DNA of 64,000 nt from Bolinopsis microptera (Eukaryota > Ctenophora > Tentaculata > Lobata > Bolinopsidae): NCBI RefSeq assembly GCF_026151205.1, contig NC_087074.1, forward strand, positions 17,396,712 through 17,460,711. The letters are read 5' to 3'. Positions 23,211 to 34,940 of this stretch are shown here, piece by piece. The position numbers and the translations under genes were made by a program. Position 1 is the first letter of the stretch. Every line of letters starts with the position of its first letter. The notes beneath the pieces are model-generated. The model was not told the origin of the DNA. It saw nothing but the letters and a program-made list of their open reading frames with translations, and did not search any database.

Positions 23211-23228
23211 AGTTGAAATTAACTTATT

Positions 23229-26092
23229 TTATGAAATTGATACATTCGAGAATATATCGTGATTACATGGTAGCCATCCATGATCCCCATTTAGCCCTAG
23301 GTTTTGTATATGAAGCAAATGGTTCTTAAATCTCTTTTTAAATAGTGAAATTGACAAAATATGATACGGTACATCATGATCAAGGAGATAATTTAAAATT
23401 TTGGATGCATTAAAAACAAAATTACTATTCTTGGTCTTAGACATTGAGAATTTAGGATATAGAAGTCTACATGATCTACTTGACTTGCTAAACCGGCGAT
23501 AAACATCAACAGGAATTTGTTCTTTAAGTAGCCTCATTGCAATACATCCAGTAAAGTATGTAAATAAGTTAAACAAGGTTAATAATTTCAAACGAAAGAA
23601 CATTGGTTTCGTATGTTGAAACTTGTGATCAATCTTTATTGTTTTTCTACTCACAATACGAATACATTTTTTCTGCAACACAAACAGTTTTTGCAGCAAA
23701 GGATGGTGAAAAACAGCACCCCACAGTGGTATACAATACATTAAATATGGTTGAACAAGTGAAATATATACTTGTCTTAACACTTTGGCTGGTACTATAG
23801 AACTTATGGAGTAGAGTGATCCGCAAGATTTTGAAACTTGCGTTATTACATTGGTAATATGATCATTCCACGTTAAATTAGAATTAATAATGACTCCCAA
23901 AAATTTACACTTATTCACTTGATTAAACTGGTTGTTAAGTATTCCAACAAACTTTTGATTCTTAGGAACTTTACTACTTCCGAATTCCATAAAACAGCAT
24001 TTTTCAAAATTAATGATTAACCTATTTTAAGCAGCAATAGTCGTGAATCTTTGATAATACCTCATTAGCATTTTTGTAAAGTAAATTTCGGTCTTTATTT
24101 TGAAGAAAAAGGTTTAAATCATCCGCAAAGAGGATAAATTTAGCTAACTCACATATATTTGCCAAATCATTGATAAAAATAATGAAGAGCAGGGGGCCTA
24201 ACACTGACCCCTGTGGAATACCACAGGTTATTTTCAAGAGACAACTTTCGAATCCCCCATAGCTAACATACTGAGACCGATCTGACAAATAACTGTTTAA
24301 TAATTTAATGACATTTCCTCGAATACCATAGTTCTCCAGCTTTTCTAACAAGATATTATGCCGCACTGTATCGAAAGCTTTGGAAAAATCTATAAATATA
24401 CCTAATGTAAAATTTTTATTATCGATAGCATCATGAAGATTTTCTACTGCTGAAACAAGTGCATGAAAGGTTGAGTGCTTACTGCGGAAACCAAACTGAT
24501 TATCACAGAAAAGATTGTGCTTATTAAAGAAATCAGATACGTTTTTATGTATTAACTTCTCGAAAATCTTAGCAAAAACAGGTAACATTGAAATAGGACG
24601 ATAATTGCTTATATCAGAAATAGGTCCTTTATTCTTATACAAAGGAATTATTTTTGCTGCTTTTAATTCTTTCGGAAAATAACCTTCATTTGCACATTTA
24701 TTAAAAATATCAGCCAGTAAAGGACTTAAAGTGGTAGCTAAAAGTTTGAGGACCCTAGGAGAATAATACGTACCCTTGCTATTATTAAGCTTACTTATAA
24801 TATTATTTATTTCTTCAATTGAAAAATTAATATCCGATAGCTCGCTTATGTTCCTCTCAGGCATATATTTATTAAAATCTGTTAAATCCGCGTTAGCATT
24901 TTCACCATACGTTTTTAGTAAAAGATCATTAGCAATATTAACAAAATAATAATTAAAATTATGCGCTGCATCTTGATTAGGAAAAACTAGTAATCTGTTT
25001 GATCTCTTCCTACCTAGTAAACCGTTTATCAGTTTCCAAGTCTTTTTCAAATCATGTTGATTTGCTTTAAAACATTTATCAAAATACTCAAATTTTTCTT
25101 TACTTCTAATAGCATCAAACACTTGTTTGTAATCAACATATTTGTTCCAATTAACTCTAGTTTTATTCATAACCCAAATATCATAGAGTTTGTTTTTAGT
25201 GTCACTACTCTTGGCCACTCCTATTGAAATCCAATCAGAGCGAAGAAGAGAATTATTACCACTAGACTTCTGACTTTTAATAAACCATTTATCATACAGA
25301 GTTCTAATATTTCTGTCAAAAAAGGAATACATATTTTCGGCAGAATCACTTTCAAGATCAAATTTTAATAATTTAAAATCATTCAAAAACCCTTGTAATA
25401 AAAAGTCATTAATATTTACTTTATTTCTATTTCTACACTTTTCGTTAGGATCAAAATTATAGTCCAAAACTACGAATGTAGGAAGGTGACGACTTATATT
25501 ACATCGTATAAGGCCGTTACAAATTATGTTAGATATATTGTTAGTAAGTATATGATCAATACATGTGCCATTTAAGCCTCCAAAATGAGTAGCACGTGAG
25601 ATAATTGGTAAAAAGTTATTGCTAAACATGCAGTCTAAATATCTCCTAACAACACTAGAATTGGAGTTATATAGATTTACATTAAAGTCACCAAGAATAT
25701 AGCTTTTGTGTCCCTTAAATCATAAATGTGTTCAATTTACTTAAGATACTGCCAAACATATCGATAAATGAATCAAAGTTTCCACTTGGTGATCTATAAC
25801 AATTAACAACTAGTAACTTTTCAGATTTAACTGTTATTTCAACACAAAGTGATTCAAAATCAACGGTAGAATAACAAAGCTCAAATTTTTGATTAATATT
25901 ATTAAATTTGTCACGCAAAAACGTTACCAAACCAGAACCTTTGTGTTTAAGCTTTCCATCCTCCTTCAATAATCGATTAAGTACAAATTTATTATAACCC
26001 GGTATGTAAATGTTAGGATGGCTACCGGACAACTGAACCCAATTTGGACTTTTCCTAGACAGGGTAGCTTGGGAAAATAATTTTAAACCCAA
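23229..26092 (-). mobile_element. CR1/L2/jockey-like LINE with partial endonuclease and full RT, frameshifted
   Basis: Three consecutive minus-strand frames make up one LINE ORF2: 26092-25715 (endonuclease start), 25629-24022 (rest of the endonuclease plus RT) and 23990-23229 (C-terminal region). Endonuclease motifs include ILGDFNVNLY (just before the second frame), THFGGLNGTCIDHILTN and SRHLP in the position where SDHLP is usual. RT motifs include KIIPLYKNKG, NYRPISML, FGFRSKHSTFHAL, LGIFIDFSKAFDTVRH, GIPQGSVLGPLLFIIFINDL and FILFADDLNLF. The C-terminal part carries CKFLGVIINSNLTWNDH and YCIPLWG. At least two frame breaks (about 25.63-25.72 kb and about 24.0 kb) mean it is inactive. The N-terminal part of the endonuclease is missing. 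It is distinct in sequence from the LINE at 4.7-6.5 kb. Confidence 0.9.
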
Positions 26093-26785
26093 TCAGTCTA
26101 CCTAATTAACTTTGAAACGACAACTGAACGCAATCGTCACTAGAAATAACTAACAGATAAAAAGGTTTTCAAATACCGCTCTAGTTTAGCTGCTGCCTGG
26201 TTTCTAGTGCTATAATTTCGGAGTCAAAACAGAGACAATATTTCATTAGCTTTCCGCTTCAATTCTGCTCTGAACTCTGCTTTCACAGCTACTAAGTTGT
26301 CAGGTTCGTGGGAATGAATAACTGGCATCTCCAGGTAGAGGTAGTAGGGGTATCTCGATCCTTTCTCCGGGTGTAGAGGAAACCGTCTGTGTCCAGAAGT
26401 ATTTGAGCTCCTTTTTGTCCGCTGATGTACTTGCTGAAGACAATCATGATTCGATACTATGACCACCATCTCTCTTCCGTATGTATTGATCCGATCTGTA
26501 TAACAAGCGTACTGATAGATGACAAGGTCTCAGGTGCCTTTCGATCGCGAGATCTGATCTAACAAGGCAACAAGCTTAGGTGTTCACGAAGCGTGCCGAA
26601 AAGGATACGATCCACTGCTCCTCAAGCATCGAGATCCGACCCAAGGCTCGAGATCTGAACCATGGCAGGCCCTCCCAAAGCATCAGAAGACACGAGATCT
26701 GAGCCAAGTAACCTGAGCCAAGTAACCAGCGTGCTAATGGTGTTATGGTGCGTTTCATCAGCTTTGAAAGATATGAAACAGTAGA
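26093..26785. other. no gene recognised; short repeated CGAGATCTGA motifs
   Basis: Four imperfect copies of CGAGATCTGA(A/G)CC occur between about 26545 and 26710. A GC-balanced 81-codon minus frame at 26469-26224 has no recognisable domain, and I do not call it a gene. Confidence 0.4.
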
Positions 26786-26914
26786 ACTTTAAGAACGCCT
26801 ACCAAGATACGTATTTACAAGGCTGCTGTTAGTACTATTCTGTTATATGGAGCTGAAGTCTGGAACACAACAAAGAAGCAGATGGTGTCGATAACATCAG
26901 CAGAGACGCAGTAA
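26786..26914 (+). mobile_element. fragment of a LINE RT C-terminal region
   Basis: A 42-codon frame includes TKIRIYKAAVSTILLYGAEV and WNTTKKQM. This is the conserved post-palm segment (R-x-Y-x-x-x-V-x-x-x-L-L-Y-G-A-E-x-W) of many LINE reverse transcriptases. It ends in TAA and no RT core is adjacent. It is a relic from a third LINE lineage, on the opposite strand to the LINE at 23.2-26.1 kb. Confidence 0.75.
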
Positions 26915-27317
26915 AACAGTTAGCTCTAAAACGAGTTGAATGGAGGAACATGCTACACCGTAGAAGAGATGTGTGTGATGCAGGCCACTCCAACGACTAG
27001 GAGGAGACCTCTTCAAGTCTTCATGTAGCATGTATGTATTAATATTTTACCGGGGTAAGCACAGGGCTCCAATGCTCTAAATTACAGTGGTCATGACCTA
27101 TCCTATAGTGATAATGACCACAGTCTCCTGCGAAGAAGGAGAACCTGAAAATATCCGATCGTTGGGTTCAGTTGTCGTATTTCCAATTTAGGTGCAGTTG
27201 TGATATGACCTGGGTTCAGTTGTCGTTTTGGGATTTAAGCTGATTGGTCACCCAATTAAGCTGATTGGGTGCCTGTTAACTGCGTGGGAACTAGGTTCAA
27301 TTGGGTTCAGTTGTCAG

Positions 27318-28004
27318 TCACCCGTGGCAATGTCCAACACTGAGAAAATCAGACTGAGAGAGATAATCTGGAGATTCAGGGACTGCTTCTCGCATTATGA
27401 ATTTGATATCGGGTGCTGCAATATGTATGAGGCAAAGATTAAGATGAAGGAGGTAGAGTCGCCCAGCTGGACATATCCTATACCTACCCCGTACAAACTT
27501 CAGTCAGAGATGGACCGCCAAATTTAACAGATGGTGAGAGCGGGAATAGCAGAGCCCTTGAAAGGACCCAGTGACTTCAACCATCCCATATTTCTGGTAA
27601 AAAAGAATACAGATCCTGAATCATGGAGGTTAGTAGCAGATCTGAGGGGAACCAACAAAGTCTGCATGTATGAGAAATACCCTTTACCAAACTTGAATCA
27701 CGTATTGGACACGATAGGGTCGGATTCCATTTATTCGAGTTTCAATCTCTCCAAGATTTTCTGGCAGATACCATACTCTGAGGATTCGAAGAAAGTCACA
27801 GTGTTCATGCACAGGGGAAGGTCATACTGTTGGGCTCGTATGATCATGGGTCACAAGAACTCCAGTAGCATTTTCTCGAAGGTGATGTGGAAACTTCTGG
27901 CAACAGTTCCTATAGAACAGTTAATATTCTTCATCGACGATCTGTTCCTGAGTTCAAAGACTGTGAGCGAACATCTCGACAGATTGGAGCTATATAATAT
28001 ATAA
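27318..28004 (+). mobile_element. Gypsy-type LTR retrotransposon RT fragment with in-frame stop
   Basis: One frame, interrupted by a single TAA at 27525-27527, encodes the start of a Ty3/Gypsy RT. Motifs are CFSHYEFDIG, PIPTPYKLQSEMDRQI, MVRAGIAEPLKGPSDFNHPI, FLVKKN, WRLVADLRGTNK, SSFNLSKIFWQIP and ARMIMGHKNSSSIFSKVM. The catalytic box is FFIDDLFLSS, so the usual YxDD Tyr/Val is replaced by Phe-Ile before the intact DD. The frame collapses at about 28000, before the thumb and RNase H. No LTRs, protease or integrase are seen nearby. Confidence 0.85.
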
Positions 28005-28506
28005 TATATATTATACTTATATACCATCCTCCCAAAGACTTCTGAAAAGAGTGCTCATGTTTATTGTTAAAACGAAAGCTCTATCAGAAGCGGTTCTATA
28101 AGATTAAGTGTCATCAAGGCTTTGTTTGTTCCGTACCAGTGAAGCACGGTGAGTGACAGGCTGAGTGCCGCCCAGTAATACCTTATATGCCTATCGAACC
28201 TTGATAACAAATGATGAATGCTAATAATAACATTCCGGGAAGGTTTCATAAATTTTGAACTCGAATTACAAGCAAGATAAAAGTGTAGTTTTACACAATA
28301 CATTGCATTGTATCGTTTTTTCGTTTGCAACATTAAATCACATATTTTTCATGGTCTTTTATTTTTGGCAATAACAGCTTATATGCTGTAGAACCTACAA
28401 ATAAACTTCAATTGGGGATGTACTTTTTCCTGTGATAAAACTCTTCTTTTCGTTATAGCTAGCAATCCTATCCTTATAATAGCTGTAGATTAAGAAACGG
28501 TTAAAG
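28005..28506. other. intergenic, presumed promoter/5' UTR of kinase gene
   Basis: No ORF of interest. An AT-rich region with ATATAATATATATTATA at 27992-28015 ends the retroelement fragment, and the rest precedes the kinase start codon at 28507. No specific regulatory motif can be assigned. Confidence 0.35.
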
Positions 28507-30621
28507 ATGATAAGACCCTACGATCATTGTTGTCCACAAAGGAATGATCAGACTCCACGCAACCCTATAATTCCTGCCTTTGAAAGAGTTCAAACAGACT
28601 ATCTAAAAGGGTGGAACCGGGACAGAAATACCTTTTCTATTGTAAACTTCAACCTTCACCGTAAATTGTTGAACAGCAGGACTGAAATTGAGGAATTCCT
28701 AAAACGAAACATCAGACAAAAGATGATTAACAAAGGAGCGGATGCCCTTAGGAGCCATTCTTTGTTTCTTCCAAGAAAAGCTGACCTCTGTTTTTTCGGA
28801 TGTAAACTTATTGACACGTTACGACGAGAGTTTCCAAATCTGAACCAAAATCAGATCAATGATCTGGCAGATTACCTGTTTGAGAAGAGATTTGTCATTC
28901 CTGTTATGAAGTTTGTGAGAAGTTTCAGAGGGAATACAGTGCTATACCGCTTTAGTACCGATGAAATCATCGTACAGGATCAACTCCTCTCGGAACGACA
29001 CCGATTACTAGACTTAACTATGGAGATTATCAAAACCTTTGAGGTTATACCCGGTGCACTGACTGGAGAAAGTTTGCTGGATACTGTCAGTAAAATACTT
29101 AAACAGGACTATCCTATTGGACTCGGAAGACTGTCTGCAAAGTTTCACATGCAGTTTTTACTTCTTCACGGGTTCATATACCCTGAGAGAGCTAGAGCGG
29201 GGAATGAAGAACAGTTCCAGGTATTCAGTACCGACTGTGACTACTCTTTCAGTGATTTCTCTGGAGAAAGAACGACAGATGTCGATCCAATAGCCTCACA
29301 ATCTGAATTGAGTGGATCTACTTTGAGCCCAGAACCAAGCTCCGAGGAGTTAGACCCAGACAGGATCTCACCTCGACGTCGTAGAGGCAGTGTTCTAACA
29401 ATATCACATCTCCCTACCCTAGTTCTTAAACCAACCATTCGAGATGATTCAAGACAGGCTGGTCCCAGCAGAAAAATCAGTAGGAATTTATCTTTTTTGA
29501 CGCCAGAGGTTGCCAGAGGTTCTACCAATTCAAGCTACCAATGTTTATCTAACGTGGCCCAACGGCCGGTAGAGAACCAAGTTCAGCGCTCTAAAAGTGA
29601 CGCTAGAAAAACTAACAACACCGTAACAACTAACGTCAACCGTCCTCTCCGGAAACGAAGCAAAACATTATTACTAGATTATGCATTGATAGAAGTGGAC
29701 GATAATGGAAATGCAAGGATTGTGGATTCCATGGAGATAAAACCGGCCATTAAGCCGCTGGAGCACAACTACAGGCCTTTACCAGGTAACTATGAGTTAC
29801 TCGAGATGATCGATAGTGGACGATTCGGTAACATTTATCTTTGTAGAGATAAGCCCAGTAAAGCAATCATGGCTGTGAAACAAGTTCATTATAGTCCTGA
29901 CAGCAAAAAACCCCAAGAACGGTTTAAAGCGCTTAAGAATGAGTTGGAAATCTTGAAAACTGTGGAATATCGTCATATTGTAAGATACTATGGTTTTGAT
30001 GATGATCTTGATCGAGGGACCTTCAATATTTTTATGGAGTATGTTGATGGTGGGTCCATGAGACGATATATACAAGTAAACGGACCCCTGTCAACCGAGG
30101 AAACTGTAGAATCGCTAGCACACGTGTTGCTTGGCCTTTCCTACCTCCACAGGAACTTCATTATTCACAGAGATTTAAAAGCAGCGAATGTGCTAAGAGC
30201 TGCTGATGGGGTTCTTAAAATAGCCGACTTCGGGTGTTCTAAAAAGTTCGAGGAAGAAAATGAAGAGAACAAGACGTTTTCCTACGCTGGGACTCCATAT
30301 TGGATGTGTCCAGAGATCATCAAATGTAAAGGGTATAATAACAAATGCGACGTTTGGTCACTAGGTGCGACGTGTTTAGAGTTTTTAACGACAAAACCTC
30401 CATATTTTGATCTCGATGCTTATCCTGCGATGATGAAAATAGCAAAGCTCCCTATGAGAGATCACTTGCAGTTCAGCATGAACATATCTACGGATCTAAA
30501 GGTCTTGATGTTGCGGTGTTTTGAGATGGATCCTATATATAGACCATCTGTAGATGAAATTCTGACGCTCCCCATGTTTTCAACTCATGTGTTTCGTAGG
30601 CGCTGTGTTTTTTACATGTGA
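28507..30621 (+). CDS. DEP-domain protein kinase, MAP3K (MEKK/STE11)-like, intronless
   Basis: A 704-aa protein in one exon. Residues about 72-158 (LFLPRKADLCFFGCKLIDTL through VLYRFSTDE) and about 165-240 (ALTGESLLDTVSKILKQDYP) look like DEP-type winged helices. A Ser/Pro/Arg-rich linker follows. The kinase domain spans about 428-690. The glycine loop is IDSGRFGNIY (first Gly replaced by Asp), with catalytic Lys458 in MAVKQV, IIHRDLKAANVL with Asp556, IADFGCSKKF with Asp574, and GTPYWMCPEI. The kinase subdomains resemble MEKK2/3-type STE11 kinases. Catalytic residues are intact, so an active Ser/Thr kinase acting in a MAPK-type cascade is inferred. DEP domains usually mediate membrane or GPCR/G-protein association. 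Unlike its neighbours it has no introns, so it may be a retrogene. The start is the first Met of the frame. Confidence 0.85.
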   Translation: MIRPYDHCCPQRNDQTPRNPIIPAFERVQTDYLKGWNRDRNTFSIVNFNLHRKLLNSRTEIEEFLKRNIRQKMINKGADALRSHSLFLPRKADLCFFGCKLIDTLRREFPNLNQNQINDLADYLFEKRFVIPVMKFVRSFRGNTVLYRFSTDEIIVQDQLLSERHRLLDLTMEIIKTFEVIPGALTGESLLDTVSKILKQDYPIGLGRLSAKFHMQFLLLHGFIYPERARAGNEEQFQVFSTDCDYSFSDFSGERTTDVDPIASQSELSGSTLSPEPSSEELDPDRISPRRRRGSVLTISHLPTLVLKPTIRDDSRQAGPSRKISRNLSFLTPEVARGSTNSSYQCLSNVAQRPVENQVQRSKSDARKTNNTVTTNVNRPLRKRSKTLLLDYALIEVDDNGNARIVDSMEIKPAIKPLEHNYRPLPGNYELLEMIDSGRFGNIYLCRDKPSKAIMAVKQVHYSPDSKKPQERFKALKNELEILKTVEYRHIVRYYGFDDDLDRGTFNIFMEYVDGGSMRRYIQVNGPLSTEETVESLAHVLLGLSYLHRNFIIHRDLKAANVLRAADGVLKIADFGCSKKFEEENEENKTFSYAGTPYWMCPEIIKCKGYNNKCDVWSLGATCLEFLTTKPPYFDLDAYPAMMKIAKLPMRDHLQFSMNISTDLKVLMLRCFEMDPIYRPSVDEILTLPMFSTHVFRRRCVFYM

Positions 30622-31223
30622 TCATATTTTAATAGCTCTGCAATTAAACTTTTCAGCAGTTAGAATTATATTTTGAATCTCAAACGAATATAAATGATTT
30701 ACTGGTGAATTTCCCTGCAACAGTTTGAGTTTGTTGTGCCACTTTCCTTCTTTCTTTCTCGCAATATTAATGAAGCAGTTGCCATAGCCCATATTACCAC
30801 TGAGCAGTGTTGCTACGCAATATACAGGTGCGGTAAACGTGTACAAATAGTGCCATCCCGCACCTGCCTGAATTTTGTATGTGCAGCAAATCTTGAGGGA
30901 AAAACACCGCGATTAAGCCTCTGGGTAGTCTCTTGATTATTCAATAGCATAGTTATATATTAAAGTCACTATTGTGACGGTACATTAGAACTAGACAGAA
31001 ACAAAGTGTGAAGGGCCTGAACGGAATCCCTCGGTTTCAGTTCCTTGTTTAACACTGCCGTACAGCAAGGACATAATCTAACGTTGCATCATACGATTGT
31101 TTAGTTTAACACATCAAATAACTCTAAAGGTTAATGTATCACACAGAGTTTCTTGACAATAATTCAAGATGTAAAATTCTAGAATTAGACGGACATGATG
31201 ACTCATGACGTTTAGTTGAGCGC
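30622..31223. other. intergenic, kinase 3' flank
   Basis: No gene is recognised. The first few hundred bases are presumably the 3' UTR of the kinase gene, but no canonical AATAAA is near the stop. Confidence 0.3.
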
Positions 31224-31380
31224 CGCAGATTGAAATTGAGTCACTTAAGTCACGTTTAGATAATGTTAAGAGGCAGTAAAACTAACGGGCTGCAATGATT
31301 TTATGCTCATAACCAGCGTTAGTTTTACTGCCTCTTAACATTATCTAAACGTGACTTAAGTGACTCAATTTCAATCTGCG
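31224..31380. repeat. perfect 64-bp inverted repeat with 29-nt loop
   Basis: Arms 31224-31287 and 31317-31380 are exact reverse complements (CGCAGATTGAAATTGAGTCA to AGTAAAACTAACG), separated by 29 nt. It would form a long hairpin as RNA or cruciform. It could be a fold-back element or an inverted duplication. The absence of any mismatch suggests recent origin. Confidence 0.95.
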
Positions 31381-33322
31381 CAGGGATCGCGATCCAGCTT
31401 AAGGAGTCATTTGCCAAGTTTCGTCCTCTTTTGTTTTTTCTTCGTGTTCAAACACCATATAATGCATCGTTAATAATAATATGCATGATACTATCATTAC
31501 TTTATTAGTTTTGATATTTGAAGCTCCCTTACACAATACCTACCTAGTTAGCTTCAAAATGAGTACCTCAACTAGTATCAGTTAGCCTGTTAACTACAGT
31601 CTCAGTTACTGTCACAATATAAGTGCCTGTATAAGTATTATTAAGCACACATTATGTCGCAACATTGGTTGATCCAGAGTCACGTGCGTTGTGATTACTC
31701 TCGTTACACCTCCCTTATTAGCACACAACACAGCAGAGTACTTCACTGCTGCAGAGACTTGTTGCTTGCTGTGTAACTCTTGAGACATATTCTCCTCCTC
31801 CCCATTGTCCTGGTTCTCTCTTCTATTTAGCGCATTCCAGTGTTCTCTTGGTCCTGACTCTGATTATAATCACAGTGTTTTGTTGTGTGTAAGTATTTAA
31901 GTGTACCCAGTCCCTATACCTGTATTAATCTCACATGACCCTGTGATTTAGCAACACAAAGATACTGGTAGCTCTAATTTGATGTGATGTAATCACACCT
32001 GGTCTGTACACACACACACACACAACAAAAGACTGGCCCTGGCCCACCATGTGACTTGCACGTGTGCTGGGAGCGCAGTGTGTTGCTATGGTGACGTCAC
32101 ACACCACATGACACGCGCTAGTTGTGTTGCCATAGTCGCGTCACTTACACATGTTACACGTGTCTCATGGCATTGCTCTCTTTCATGAGCTCCATTTTGT
32201 GTGTAAGTAAGTAAGTTGTACCTTGTACCTGGAGTCATTGTTGCTTAAAAGTTGCGAAATTTTAAGTTCGCTACTTATTTTCACGATATTATTTTCACTG
32301 TGGTTGTTCTTTATTGGCCAGATTCAATAAACTCGATTGTTTCTTTCCGCATTTTGCACCTGATCGGGAGAAATATTTTAAGTCTAAACCTTCATTTCTT
32401 CTAATAATGCACATAGAATGAAATGGGATTAATTGATTGTAAAATAGAATAAAATACTATTGCATGCATAATTGAAAGAAACTCAGAATGTGTATGGTTG
32501 TATTTTGTGTGGATTGTGTGGATAATTAATATTGGATCGCTAGATGGACATTTTTAGCTCGACTATACATTTAATTTTATTGCAACACCGCAGTCTTTAA
32601 AGTACACGTGTGAATTGTGATGCATAAAGTCAAAACACCTATCATATTGATAAACCGTACTATTGTCTATTGATAAACCGATATATTCGATTTCATACGT
32701 GTCTTTATGATAATCCTTCTTTGGACAGTTTGCTAAAAGTAAAGTGGAAATTAATTATAAACTAGCGTTGTTACTTAATAATTTCCAATGTTACTAATTA
32801 GCCATCTATTATGTGATTTATGTAAAATTGTCAATAACATAACCACTGACACAGTAAACAGCTACTAAATGTCTACAAATCACATGCATTGGCCGGCGTT
32901 GTTCAACTGCCGTCTCACATTTGATAGCCATGGCCCATGGTTGTTTACATCTTCCCGTCCAATTGTGAGCAATATAATCACACCATATCGGGGTCTTAAC
33001 TGTGTAGTAATGAGTTTGCTCCAATCAAATTATCAGGTATGAGCTTGCCTACTCAATATCGAGCAACCCTCACCCCATCTCTATAACTCTACTCAATATC
33101 CCTCCCTCCCCCTCCCTCCCTCCCTTCCTCACGTCAGCATACGCATCAAGTAACCCAACCCCGGACTCCTTTAGAAGCCCAGGTGTGATGAGGCGATATA
33201 ACAAGAGAGTGTGTGTACTGAGTGAGTGTGTGTGAGTGTGAGTGGTGCTGAGAAAGGTATAATGACTGTAGGATGGAGAGGTTTAGTACACATTACACAA
33301 TAACAGCTGGGGAGGAGCTAGA

Positions 33323-33372
<50 letters not shown>

Positions 33373-34940
33373 TACTGGATCTGCTAATTAACACACTGGA
33401 CACAGCACACGTGCTATATTTCTGTGTGTTCCTTTGTTTTGTGCTCGTCTTGATGAGTAATTAACTTTTACAGTGGTGTACTTGTTTTATACGCGGTCAC
33501 TAAGCCGGCAGCCTTTACTTTTTAAATCATACGTCTTGTAGCTGCCTCATGCGAAATCTTTAGTTGAAGGTCGTTGTTATCCCAAAATGACGCTATTATC
33601 GAGTAGCTACACTCCCTTAGATTTGTGAACCGGTTGTCGCTGATGAGTACTTGTCTCACAAATTATAAATCGGAGAGAAAAGCAATAACGCTGTTTGATC
33701 ATGCCTTATCCGTGATAATTTGCTGGGTACTATGCAATATCTTTAGCAGTTGATATCGAGACTCTAGCTACAGATTTGTGTATACCACAAATGTATACTA
33801 CAAATGTAGAAGGGGGGGGGGGGGGGGAGGGGGGTTACCCCCTCCCCGCCACAGTGTAATTTTCGCGGCCGTGCTATATAATCGATATTACGCAGTACTG
33901 GTACATGGTAGTAACTTAAATGTTAAAGCACAGTACAGACTAGTATAATGTATATTTGAGCATTTAATTTAGAGTTAAAACAAGTCCTTCATAACATTAC
34001 GGAGCCAGGGTGTGGCCTGGCTACACCTGGTTAACTAGCACTTCCATCCATATTCCATATAATATGTGCATGAAGCTCAGATAGAAACAGTAACAGAGCA
34101 ACTTTATCTCTAAAGACTTCCCCTCCAATTTCCACCCGACTGCCTAGAGTGCTATTCATTATACACAGTACTCAGTACACGCTCTCCGCACCAATCCTGT
34201 AGCTGCATTCATTTCCGACTATTGAAATAGCTAGAGTGATCCACAGAGTTGAGCTTCAGCAATTATACAGTTCCTCTCTCTTGTACAGTGTACAGTGTGT
34301 GTTTGTCTGTCTGTTTGGGTGTTTTATCTCAAAGACCCCCACTGCAGCATGTGGGCAGCACACACCTTGCACTTATTGGTGTCCTTTATTTAATTTTAAG
34401 AGACGATGATTGAACACGTTACATTTATAACGTTGGGACATGTTAAAAGTCTCCCGCCGCATCAGCTAAGATTTCAGCTTAATAGCTAAAGCTATATAGC
34501 AACTAAAAGGGCGTCATCTTGGCAAGCTGTGCCCGCGTTTTATAATGTCGATTATTCTGCTTTTGGTAGTGACCTTTTTGTGCTCATTTAGCCTCTGATC
34601 GTTTGAACCTATCCTTTGATTTTGTACGCTAAGGCCCACCTTGGCAGAGCATGTTCGCTAGCTTTCAGACTGCTTTATCCCAGTTTAGTAATTGGTAATG
34701 ACTATGAGTTGTTAAACTAATATTTAAATCTACATCATCCGATATATCGTGAACTGGGCCCATTCATTTTATTTGGGACGACTGTTTTGGCAATAGACCC
34801 ACATAACAAGTTTTCTTTGGATAGTTTTTGTTTGACTTTGACCATGATAACGCGATTGTTTATCAAGTTGTTCTCCTACATAATATGATAAACACGTTCT
34901 CAAATGTACCTTGTTGATAACTAACCAATGAACTGTCAGG
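31381..34940. other. intergenic with microsatellites; no gene recognised
   Basis: Contents include a CA-rich run at about 32006-32024, a (CT)n tract at 33330-33369, an interrupted poly-G run at about 33810-33833, and generally AT-rich DNA. Frames crossing the CT tract give meaningless Leu-Ser repeats. The last few hundred bases should contain the promoter and 5' UTR of the membrane glycoprotein gene. Confidence 0.5.
33330..33369. repeat. (CT)n microsatellite
   Basis: About 20 uninterrupted CT dinucleotides. Confidence 0.97.

Noticed and set aside
26224-26469. 81-codon minus-strand ORF
   Set aside because: No recognisable domain, no splice context and a short frame between transposon pieces.
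33273-33464. ORF across the CT microsatellite
   Set aside because: The translation is a Leu-Ser repeat generated by (CT)n. No other support.
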